Shown one piece after another: positions 45,007 to 52,700 of a stretch of DNA of 64,000 nucleotides (position 1 is the stretch's first letter; each line of letters starts with the position of its first letter). A program made the position numbers and the translations under genes. The stretch is taken from assembly GCA_035384965.1 (NCBI GenBank), contig DAOOJE010000005.1, positions 59,575 to 123,574 on the forward strand, read 5' to 3'. Source of the stretch: JAAYVZ01 sp035384965 (GTDB lineage Bacteria; Acidobacteriota; Thermoanaerobaculia; Thermoanaerobaculales; Thermoanaerobaculaceae). The notes under the pieces are model-generated. The model had not been told where the DNA came from and searched no databases. It saw only the letters and a program-made list of their open reading frames with translations.

Positions 45007-48000
45007 ATGTCCGCACGCGTGAGACTTGCTGCAGTCGTGACGCTCGGCCTGGCGCTGGCGGTGGCCGCGCAGGCGCAAACCAAGATGCTGCGGTTCCCGG
45101 ACATCCACGGTGACCGGGTGGTGTTCTCGTACGCCGGCGACCTGTGGACGGTGCCGAGTACGGGGGGGACCGCGACCCGGCTCACGGCCCACCCCGGGCT
45201 CGAACTTTTCGCTCGATTTTCGCCGGACGGCAGGTGGATCGCGTTCACCGGCCAGTACGATGGCGACGAGCAGGTGTACGTGGTGCCGTCGACCGGCGGC
45301 GTGCCGCGGCAGCTCACGTTCTACCCGGCGCGTGGTCCGCTGCCCCCGCGCGGTGGCTACGACAATCTGGTATACGGCTGGACCCCCGACGGCGCGGCGG
45401 TGCTGTTCAGGTCGATGCGCGACTCGGACGGCATCGTGGACGAGGGCAAGCTGTTCACGGTGCCGCTGGCCGGCGGTCTCCCGGTGGCGCTGCCGATGCC
45501 CACTTCGGGCGCCGGCGATTTCGCGCCGGACGGCCGGCGGCTCGTGTACTCGCCGCTCTTCCGGGACTTCCGGACCTGGAAGCGGTACGAGGGCGGGTGG
45601 GCGCAGGACCTGTTCATCTTCGACCTCGCCACCAGCCAGGTCGAAAAGATAGCCCACTCGAAGCGCACCGAGCGCGATCCGATGTGGCTTTCGGACGGCA
45701 TCTACTTCGTTTCCGACCGCGACGGGACGCTCAACCTCTACCGCTGCGACCCGACCTCGAAGGCCGTCTCGCAGCTCACGCACAGCACCACCTGGGACGT
45801 GCGGTGGGCAAGCTCGGACGGGAAGCACCAGATCGTGTACGAGTTCGACGGCGAGCTGCGCGTGTTCGACACGGCCAGGGGGGTCGAGCGCGCACTTTCG
45901 ATTTTGGTTCCCGACGATGGCGTAGCGAGCCGTCCCTCGCGCCTGGCGGTGGAGAAGTTCATCGAGGATTTCGAACTGGCGCCGCGCGGCGAGCGGGCGC
46001 TGTTCGTCGCTCGCGGCGACGTCTTCACGGCGCCGATCGAGCACGGCCCGACGCGCAACCTCACCAACAGCTCGAACTCGCACGAAAAGTGGGCCCGCTG
46101 GTCCCCTGACGGGTCGCGCATCGCGTTCGTGTCGGACCGCAGCGGTGAGGACCAGCTTTACATCGTGGCCCAGGACGGGTCCGCGCCGCTCGAGGCGCTC
46201 ACTACGACCCATGTGGGGATGATGTACGCGCCGGCCTGGTCGCCCGATGGCAAGCGGCTGGCGTTCGGCGACAAGGACGGCAAGGTCTTCGTCGTCACTG
46301 TGGCGGACCGCAAGGTGGTCGAGGTGGCGGAGGATGCGCGCGGCGAGATCCAGGACTACACGTTCTCGCCCGACGGCCAGTGGCTGGCGTTCTCGATGTC
46401 CGACCGCAACGGCAGCCGGTCGCTGTGGATCTGGGGTGTCGCCGACGGCGTGGCACGCCGCGTCACCGAGGAGTTCTGGAACGAGACGAGCCCCGCCTGG
46501 GACCCCGACGGCAAGTTCCTTTACTTCCTGTCGGACCGCGAGTTCGCGCCGTTGATCTCCGCCGACTGGAACTACGCGATCACCCGCACCACGGGCATCT
46601 TCGCCTTGACGCTGCAAATGGACGGCCCGAACCCGTTTCCGCCGCGATCGGACGAGGTCAAGCTCGGAGAAGGCAAGCCGGGGGGCAGCGACGCCGCGGC
46701 GGGCCAGAAGAAGGACGACAAGGGCAAGGACGCCGCGAAGCCCGAGGTCAAGCCGGTCAGGATCGACTTCGAGGGGATCGCCGGCCGGGTCACCAGGGCG
46801 CCGATTGCCGCCGACAACTACGATGGGCTCACCGCGACCAAGGGGTTCTTGCTCTACGAGCGTTCGGGCAGCCGCTTCTATGGTCGCGAGTCGTACGCCA
46901 GGCCGACGCTGCGCATTCTCGACCTCGGGGAGCGCGAGGAATCCACGCTGGCCGAGGGCATCGACGGCTTCGCGGTCTCGGCCGACGGCTCGAAGGTGCT
47001 GGTCCGCTCCGGCGGGGCCTATAAGCTGTACGATGCCAAGCCCAAGGCCAAGGACCCCAAGACGGTCTCGACCAGGGGGCTGTACGTGGACCGGGTGCCG
47101 GCCCAGGAGTGGGCCCAGATCTTCGACGAGACGTGGCGTCGCTACCGCGACTTCTTCTACGCCCCTAACATGCACGGCTACGACTGGGCGGCGCTGCGCG
47201 AGCAGTACCGGCCGTGGGTGAAGTGGGTGGGGCACCGCTCCGACCTCAACTACCTGCTGGGCGAGATGGTGGCCGAGCTGAACGTCGGCCACGCGTACAT
47301 CCAGGGAGGCGACTTCGAGCTGCCCGAGCGACCCAAGGTCGGCCTGCCGGGCGCCCGCTTCGAGGTCGATCCGGTTTCCAACCGCTACCGCATCGCTCGC
47401 ATCCTGGCTGGCCACAACCAGGAAGAGAGCTATCGCTCGCCGCTCACCGAGGTCGGGGTGGATGTCCGGGTCGGCGATTACGTGCTGGCGGTCGACGGCC
47501 GTCCCCTGACCGGGGCCGACAACATTTACCAGTTGCTGCGCTTCAAGACCGACCCCGTGTCTCTCACGGTCAACTCGAAGCCCTCCCTCGAGGGCGCGCG
47601 CAAGGCGACGTATCGGCCCGTCTTTTCGGAGGCAGACCTGCTTTACCTTGGACAAGTCATGGCCAACCTCGAGAAGGTGAACGCGCTGTCGGGAGGGCGT
47701 GTCGGCTACCTGCACATCCCCGACATGGGCGCGCCCGGGATCTACGAGTTCATCAAGTGGTTCTACCCGCAGATCCGCAAGGAGGGGCTGGTGGTCGACG
47801 TGCGCTCCAACGGCGGCGGCAACGTCAGTCAGTGGATCATCGAGCGGCTCGACACCACGCTGCTGGGCACCCGGTTCGCCCGCAAGGCCGAGCCCGGGAC
47901 CTACCCCAACGTCGTCTTCCACGGCCACAAGGTCTGCCTGCTCAACGAGACCTCCGCGTCGGACGGCGACATCTTCCCGCACATGTTCCGGCAGGCGGGG

Positions 48001-48300
48001 CTCGGGCCGCTCATCGGCAAGCGGTCGTGGGGTGGCGTGGTGGGGATTTCCGGGCGGGGGCCGCTCATCGACGGCGGGCAGGTGTTCGTGCCGCAGCGCG
48101 GCACCAACGCCGCGACGGGCGAGTGGGTGATCGAGGGGCACGGCGTCGAGCCGGACATCGAGGTGGACAACGACCCGGCCTCGGTCATCGCCGGCCGCGA
48201 CCCGCAGCTCGAGCGGGGGGTGGCGGAGGTGCTGAAGGCCATGGCGGCGCAGCCCATGAGGCTGCCGACCAGGCCGCCCGACCCCGTGAAGACGAAGTAG
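45007..48300 (+). CDS. Tricorn protease homologue, S41 family
   Basis: A 1097-residue protein with signal peptide (about 1-23), two N-terminal beta-propellers with repeated SPDGRWIAF/SPDGKRLAF motifs, a Lys-rich linker (AAAGQKKDDKGKDAAK, about residue 563), a PDZ-like part (VGDYVLAVDGRPLTG) and the C1/C2 protease core. Active site: His762 (LNVGHAYIQ) and Ser985 (SASDGDIFP). In archaea, tricorn cuts the peptides released by the proteasome; this copy has an export signal, so it probably works in the periplasm. ATG 45007 follows GGGAGGGAGG. Its neighbour, divergent, is a peptide-binding lipoprotein. Confidence 0.92.
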   Translation: MSARVRLAAVVTLGLALAVAAQAQTKMLRFPDIHGDRVVFSYAGDLWTVPSTGGTATRLTAHPGLELFARFSPDGRWIAFTGQYDGDEQVYVVPSTGGVPRQLTFYPARGPLPPRGGYDNLVYGWTPDGAAVLFRSMRDSDGIVDEGKLFTVPLAGGLPVALPMPTSGAGDFAPDGRRLVYSPLFRDFRTWKRYEGGWAQDLFIFDLATSQVEKIAHSKRTERDPMWLSDGIYFVSDRDGTLNLYRCDPTSKAVSQLTHSTTWDVRWASSDGKHQIVYEFDGELRVFDTARGVERALSILVPDDGVASRPSRLAVEKFIEDFELAPRGERALFVARGDVFTAPIEHGPTRNLTNSSNSHEKWARWSPDGSRIAFVSDRSGEDQLYIVAQDGSAPLEALTTTHVGMMYAPAWSPDGKRLAFGDKDGKVFVVTVADRKVVEVAEDARGEIQDYTFSPDGQWLAFSMSDRNGSRSLWIWGVADGVARRVTEEFWNETSPAWDPDGKFLYFLSDREFAPLISADWNYAITRTTGIFALTLQMDGPNPFPPRSDEVKLGEGKPGGSDAAAGQKKDDKGKDAAKPEVKPVRIDFEGIAGRVTRAPIAADNYDGLTATKGFLLYERSGSRFYGRESYARPTLRILDLGEREESTLAEGIDGFAVSADGSKVLVRSGGAYKLYDAKPKAKDPKTVSTRGLYVDRVPAQEWAQIFDETWRRYRDFFYAPNMHGYDWAALREQYRPWVKWVGHRSDLNYLLGEMVAELNVGHAYIQGGDFELPERPKVGLPGARFEVDPVSNRYRIARILAGHNQEESYRSPLTEVGVDVRVGDYVLAVDGRPLTGADNIYQLLRFKTDPVSLTVNSKPSLEGARKATYRPVFSEADLLYLGQVMANLEKVNALSGGRVGYLHIPDMGAPGIYEFIKWFYPQIRKEGLVVDVRSNGGGNVSQWIIERLDTTLLGTRFARKAEPGTYPNVVFHGHKVCLLNETSASDGDIFPHMFRQAGLGPLIGKRSWGGVVGISGRGPLIDGGQVFVPQRGTNAATGEWVIEGHGVEPDIEVDNDPASVIAGRDPQLERGVAEVLKAMAAQPMRLPTRPPDPVKTK

Positions 48301-48538
48301 AAGCCCTGGCCCTCGATCACGCCGGTGAGTGCGCCACGCGCATGCAGGGGAGGCGCTTGCCGCCGTCCACAGGAGGAGGCCGCCTCGGGTGGAGGTGTGG
48401 AGGAAGGGGAGAGGGTGGCAGTGCCGAGTGGAGGGTGCGGCGGAGTGCTCTCGACTCTCGACCGGTCATTGGTGGTGCGGGTGGTTGACACGCCCGGCGG
48501 GAGCAGGTGACAGTGGCGCTCCCCGGAGCCCGGGGGTC
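48301..48538. other. Intergenic region before mntP
   Basis: About 240 bases without a gene. TTGACA occurs at 48485-48490 but no good -10 lies 16-18 bases after it. I could not recognise a manganese riboswitch here. Confidence 0.4.
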
Positions 48539-49099
48539 ATGAGCCCTGTCGAGATCCTCCTGCTCGCGGTCGGGCTGGCCATGGACGCCTTCGCGGTGTC
48601 GCTGGGCGCCGGCGCCGGTCCGCACGCCGTCGGCCGCCGCCCCGTGTTCAGGTTGTCGTTCCACTTCGGGCTGTTCCAGTTCATCATGCCGGTGGCCGGC
48701 TGGTTCGCCGGCGCTCGTGTCGCCGGCCTCGTGGAGAGCGTGGACCACTGGATCACCTTCGGCATCCTGGCGTTCGTGGGCGGGAGGATGGTGGCCGCCG
48801 GTCTCGGCGGCGGGCAGGAGGTGGGGCGGGCCGACCCGTCGCGCGGGTGGACGCTCGTCCTGCTGGCGGTGGCCACCAGCATCGATGCCCTGGCAGTCGG
48901 TTTCTCGCTCGCCCTCCTCAAGGTCTCGATTTGGCTGCCGGCACTGGTGATCGGCTTGGTTTGCGCGCTGCTCTCGGTAGCGGGGATGCGCCTGGGCCGG
49001 GTGCTGGGTGCGGCCGTGGGAAAGCGCATGGAAGTCGTCGGAGGCCTGGTCCTGCTCGCCATTGGCGTGCGCATTCTGGTCGACCACGGCGTGTTCTGA
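48539..49099 (+). CDS. mntP: Manganese efflux pump MntP-type
   Basis: A 186-residue membrane protein with six helices in two related halves, the MntP/DUF204 fold. Each half has the membrane Asp motif: GLAMDAFAVSLGAG near residue 15 and ATSIDALAVGFSL near residue 115. It exports excess Mn(II). ATG 48539. It stands alone; the next gene begins 27 bases later behind its own -10-like hexamer. Confidence 0.9.
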   Translation: MSPVEILLLAVGLAMDAFAVSLGAGAGPHAVGRRPVFRLSFHFGLFQFIMPVAGWFAGARVAGLVESVDHWITFGILAFVGGRMVAAGLGGGQEVGRADPSRGWTLVLLAVATSIDALAVGFSLALLKVSIWLPALVIGLVCALLSVAGMRLGRVLGAAVGKRMEVVGGLVLLAIGVRILVDHGVF

Positions 49100-49114
49100 C
49101 GCCTGGTCCGCGAC

Positions 49115-49120
49115 TATACT
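49115..49120 (+). promoter_or_regulatory. Putative -10 element (TATACT), leaderless arrangement
   Basis: TATACT ends six bases before the GTG at 49127, which has no Shine-Dalgarno. Confidence 0.5.
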
Positions 49121-49126
49121 GGTCCG

Positions 49127-50233
49127 GTGCTAGGCTTCGATTTGCCCACCTTCCTCGCGGCCATCACCTCCGCGGCGCCGCAGGCCGGTGATGTGCTATT
49201 GGCGGTGGGGCTGCCCCCGCAAGTGCAGATCGAGGGCGCCCTCGTGCGCCTGCAGGTGGCCGGGCTCGAGGCGCTCACGCCGTTCCAGACCGAGGCCATC
49301 GTCCTGCACCTGCTGGCGGTGGCGCCGCCCACCGCGGCGGCGCGAGTGCGCGAGGCGGGCGCGGCGAGCTTTGCGTACTCGATGCCGGGGGTGAGCCGGT
49401 TTCGAGCCTCGGTGTTCCTGCAGCGGGGCACGTTTGCCGTGGCGCTGAGAACGATTCCGGAGAGCGTGCCGGGCATCGGCGAGCTGGGGCTGCCGGCGGC
49501 GATGAGCGAGGCGTGCAAGGAGCGCAAGGGGATCGTGCTCGTCAACGGGCCGGCGGGTTCCGGCCGCAGCACCTCGCTGGCGGCGATGCTGACCGAGGTC
49601 AACGAGACTCGCCCATGCCACGTCGTGACGGTCGAGGACCCTATCGAGTTCCTGCACCGCCACCGCCGGGCCACGGTCAACCAGCGCGAGGTCGGGAGGG
49701 ACACTCCGACGCTGGCGCAAGGCATGGCGGACGCGCTGCGGCAGGGGGCCCAGGTGCTGATGTTCTCCGAGCCCCACTCGGCCGAGGACACCCACCTGCT
49801 GCTGGAGGCGGCCGAGACCGGCCACCTCGTGTTCACCTCGCTACGGGCGTTCGACACCGCGTCGGCCCTCCGGCGGTTGCTGTCGTTCTTCCCAGGAGAC
49901 GAGCGAGCCGACGTGCGGCTGAGGCTGGCGCGCTGCCTGCGCTGGTCGTTCACCCAGCTCCTCCTCCCGCTGCGCGGCAAGCGGCAGCCGATCGTCGAGG
50001 TGTGGCGCCTCACACGCGCCACGGCCGCCCACCTGGCCGAGGGGCCGCTCGACTCGGCGGCGCTCGGGGACGTGTTGCGGGACGGCGAGAAAGAAGGGCT
50101 CATCGGTTTTGACCGGGAACTCGAGAAGCGTGTACGTACCGGCGAGCTGGATGTCGAAACGGCTCTCGCCAGTTCTGTGCTGCCGCAGCAGCTCGAGCTG
50201 CGGTTGCTCGACCTGCGGGGGAGCAGGCCATGA
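49127..50233 (+). CDS. Degenerate PilT-like ATPase
   Basis: A 368-residue protein aligned over its length with the twitching ATPase PilT: N-terminal domain with SRFRASVFLQRG, Walker A at 141-149, Asp box TVEDPIEFLH (Glu170/Asp171) and TGHLVFTSL (231-239). Key motifs differ. Walker A reads GPAGSGRST with Arg147 instead of Lys. The Walker B region LMFSE keeps Glu215, but the GEMRD motif is replaced by SEPHSAE. The TLHT box is TSLRA, so the His is lost. ATP hydrolysis is doubtful; it may be a regulatory paralogue. It overlaps the next gene by four bases. No pilus genes are adjacent. Confidence 0.82.
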   Translation: MLGFDLPTFLAAITSAAPQAGDVLLAVGLPPQVQIEGALVRLQVAGLEALTPFQTEAIVLHLLAVAPPTAAARVREAGAASFAYSMPGVSRFRASVFLQRGTFAVALRTIPESVPGIGELGLPAAMSEACKERKGIVLVNGPAGSGRSTSLAAMLTEVNETRPCHVVTVEDPIEFLHRHRRATVNQREVGRDTPTLAQGMADALRQGAQVLMFSEPHSAEDTHLLLEAAETGHLVFTSLRAFDTASALRRLLSFFPGDERADVRLRLARCLRWSFTQLLLPLRGKRQPIVEVWRLTRATAAHLAEGPLDSAALGDVLRDGEKEGLIGFDRELEKRVRTGELDVETALASSVLPQQLELRLLDLRGSRP

Positions 50234-50646
50234 GGCGCGTGGTGCTCGTCCCGGATCCGCGGGTGCGGCTCGAGGCTGCGGCGGGCGCCCTGGCGGCGGC
50301 CGGGCTGGAGGCCGTCGTGGCGACGGGGCTGGCCGACGCCCGGCGGCTGGTGGAGGGCGGTGCGCTTGGCGTCGTGATTGGCGTGCCGGAGGGAGGGTGG
50401 GTGGGAGAGGAGCCGGCGACGCTCGCGTCGTGGCCGACGGGGGTGCGGCGCCGGTGCGTGGTGGCGCTGGCCGGTCCCGGGTTGCTGACCGGAGACGGCG
50501 TGCGGGCGTTCCTGCTCGGCGTGGACCTGCTGGTCTCCGCCGGGGACCTCGGAAAGCTCGGCGAGATCATGGCCTGTGCGCTGCAGACCAAGGGAGCGCT
50601 GCTCGCTCCCCTGGATCCGGCGGCGGCTGCCCGCTTCGGGGCGTAG
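50230..50646 (+). CDS. Small receiver-like protein of unknown function
   Basis: A 138-residue protein that starts inside the PilT-like stop (ATGA). The beginning RRVVLVPDPRVRLEAAAGAL and the alternating beta/alpha pattern resemble a CheY-type receiver: VVLVPDP would be the acidic strand, VVIGVPEGG the strand that normally carries the phospho-Asp, and VVALAGPG the Thr/Ser strand. The phospho-accepting Asp is missing, and the Lys near the end is not obvious, so a phosphorelay role is unlikely. Tight coupling suggests it works with the degenerate ATPase. Confidence 0.55.
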   Translation: MRRVVLVPDPRVRLEAAAGALAAAGLEAVVATGLADARRLVEGGALGVVIGVPEGGWVGEEPATLASWPTGVRRRCVVALAGPGLLTGDGVRAFLLGVDLLVSAGDLGKLGEIMACALQTKGALLAPLDPAAAARFGA

Positions 50647-50727
50647 AACGCTCCCCCACCGATGGACCACTTTCCGCTGCCGCGACCGGACGAGGCGGAA
50701 TAAACTACTTGTGCGCCAGGCTCGTAC

Positions 50728-51693
50728 ATGCGCGGGGGTGGGCCGGTGGTCGACGCAGTCACCAAGCTCGGGCAGCTCAAGTCCTCGGTCGGCCGGGTCA
50801 TCAAGGGCAAGGCGGAGGTCATCGACTGGACGATCGCCGCTTTGCTGGCGCGCGGCCACGTCCTGATCGAGGACGTGCCGGGGGTCGGCAAGACCACCCT
50901 GGCGCAGGCGCTCGCTCGCTCCCTGAGCCTCGCCTTCAGCCGCATCCAGTTCACCTCCGACACCTTGCCCTCGGATGTCATCGGCGTCTCCCTGTGGCGG
51001 GCGGAGCGGGGCGAGTTCGAGTTCCTGCCGGGGCCCGTGTTCACCAACGTCCTGCTCGCGGACGAGATCAACCGGGCGACCCCGAAGACGCAGGCGGCGC
51101 TGCTCGAGGCGATGAACGAGCGCACCGTGACGGTGGAGAAGACCCGCTACCGCTTGCGCGAGCCGTTCCTGGTGCTGGCCACCCAGAACCCGGTGGAGTA
51201 CCTCGGCACGTACCCGCTGCCGGAGTCGCAGCTCGACCGCTTCCTGCTGCGCATCGCGCTCGGGTACCCGGCTGCCGAGGAGGAGCTGGAACTGCTGCGC
51301 CGGGGCGGGGTCGAGGACGAACTCGAGAGTGTCGTGCCGGTCCTCAGCGAGAGCGAGACGGTGGAGCTGCAGGCGCGGGCCAGACAGGTGCGGGTGGCGC
51401 CGCAGCTCGGCGAATATCTCCTCGAGCTGGTGCAGCGCACCCGCAAGCACCCCGCTCTCGCGCTCGGGGTGTCGACGCGCGGCGCCCTGGCTTTGCAGCG
51501 GGCCTGCCAGGCGCTGGCGCTGGTCGAGGGCAGGGAGTACGTGATCCCGGACGACGTGGCCCGAATGGCCGTGCCGGTGCTGGCGCACCGCGTGCTGCTG
51601 GCCGGCGGCGAGCCGGGCGAGGGGTGGAGCCGGAGCGAGAGCGAGCGAGAGATCATCCGCGAGGTGCTCGCCTCGACGCCGGTGCCGCTGTGA
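50728..51693 (+). CDS. MoxR-family AAA+ ATPase
   Basis: A 321-residue MoxR ATPase. Walker A is VPGVGKTTLAQ (about residues 48-58), Walker B LLADEINRA with the Arg-containing ATPKTQAALLEAMNE segment that is specific to MoxR, then ATQNPVEYLGTYPLPE (sensor I). Such ATPases act as chaperones that assemble or activate partners; the DUF58 and transglutaminase genes that follow in overlap form the standard MoxR module. ATG 50728. Confidence 0.93.
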   Translation: MRGGGPVVDAVTKLGQLKSSVGRVIKGKAEVIDWTIAALLARGHVLIEDVPGVGKTTLAQALARSLSLAFSRIQFTSDTLPSDVIGVSLWRAERGEFEFLPGPVFTNVLLADEINRATPKTQAALLEAMNERTVTVEKTRYRLREPFLVLATQNPVEYLGTYPLPESQLDRFLLRIALGYPAAEEELELLRRGGVEDELESVVPVLSESETVELQARARQVRVAPQLGEYLLELVQRTRKHPALALGVSTRGALALQRACQALALVEGREYVIPDDVARMAVPVLAHRVLLAGGEPGEGWSRSESEREIIREVLASTPVPL

Positions 51694-52700
51694 GCTCCGG
51701 AAAGTTCGATGACCGCTTTCCTGGATTCAGGCTGCGCCCCACGCCCGCCCTGTGGGTGTTCCTCGTCGCCATGCCGCTGCTTGGCATTTCGGCGCTCAAC
51801 ACCGGCAACAACGCTCTCTACCTGCTCCTCTCGCTGCTTCTCGGCGCGTTCGCTGCCTCCGGCGTGGTGTCGCGCCACAGCCTGCGCCACCTGAGGGTGG
51901 AGTTGCGGCCGGTGGGGGACGTGTTCGCCGGTTCCCCGGCCCGGTTTCGCTTGCTGGTGCGGAACCGCTCGCCGTGGCTGCCGGCGGCCGGGGTAGTGTG
52001 CCGGCTGGCCGGCATGCCTGGGCACGCCCTGGTGCCGACTGTCCCGCCCCGGTGTGAGCGCGTGCAGACGGTGGCCACGATGTTCCCGCGGCGCGGGTTG
52101 CATCGCCTCCCGGCGGTGGTGGTGGAAGTGCGGCTGCCGCTCGGCTTCTTCGTCAAGAGTGTGCGGTGGCCACAGCGCGGCGACCTTGTCGTGTACCCCC
52201 GGCGGGTCGCGGCAGCGCCGGCGCGCTGGGTGAGCCTGGCGCGCCTCGAGGTGGTGCGCCGGCATGGAGCGGCGGAGCGGGGCGGTGACGTCGATCAGCT
52301 CCGGGAGTTCCGCACCGGCGACGACCGGCGCGACATCCACCAGAAGCAGACGGCGCGTCAGCAGCGGCCCATCGTCGTCGAACGGCGGGAGCGGCGGACA
52401 CCGAGCCGTTACCTCGTGCTGGACCGCCAGCTCCCCCGGCGCGACGACGCGCTGCTCGCGGAACGCTTCGAGACTCTCGTGAGCGAGATCGCCTCGGCCG
52501 CCGTCGCGGAGCTGCAAAGAGGCGGGCCGGTAGGGCTGATCGTCGGCGCGAGCGTGGTGCCGCCGGCCGCGGGCCCGGCCCAGGCCCGGCGCCTGCTCAC
52601 GCTGCTCGCCCTGACGAGGGCGGCGGGACCGGGGGAGGACCCGCTGCCGTCGACGGTGCGCGGCGAGGGCGTCTATCGCCTGGTCGAGGGGCGGCCGTGA
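51690..52700 (+). CDS. DUF58 protein of a MoxR module
   Basis: A 336-residue protein. Two membrane helices (about residues 20-60, LWVFLVAMPLLGISALN and LYLLLSLLLGAFAASGV) precede a soluble part with the DUF58 signature REFRTGDDRRDIHQKQTARQ. It overlaps the MoxR stop by four bases (GTG 51690) and the transglutaminase start by four bases. In such modules the proteins form a membrane-bound complex; its task is not known in this lineage. Confidence 0.9.
   Translation: MSSGKFDDRFPGFRLRPTPALWVFLVAMPLLGISALNTGNNALYLLLSLLLGAFAASGVVSRHSLRHLRVELRPVGDVFAGSPARFRLLVRNRSPWLPAAGVVCRLAGMPGHALVPTVPPRCERVQTVATMFPRRGLHRLPAVVVEVRLPLGFFVKSVRWPQRGDLVVYPRRVAAAPARWVSLARLEVVRRHGAAERGGDVDQLREFRTGDDRRDIHQKQTARQQRPIVVERRERRTPSRYLVLDRQLPRRDDALLAERFETLVSEIASAAVAELQRGGPVGLIVGASVVPPAAGPAQARRLLTLLALTRAAGPGEDPLPSTVRGEGVYRLVEGRP

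Noticed and set aside
39575..45016. Very long minus-strand open frame across two genes (1813 codons).
   Set aside because: Shadow frame caused by high GC: it crosses the propeller kinase and the lipoprotein gene in another frame and has Arg/Pro-rich, motif-free sequence.
43420..48141. Another long minus-strand frame (1573 codons) antisense to the tricorn gene.
   Set aside because: Only the last part, from 44901 down, encodes a real protein (the binding lipoprotein). The rest is the complement of the tricorn gene.
48301..48538. Possible manganese (yybP-ykoY) riboswitch before mntP.
   Set aside because: GGGGAG occurs, but I could not find the paired elements of the motif. A covariance-model search would settle it.
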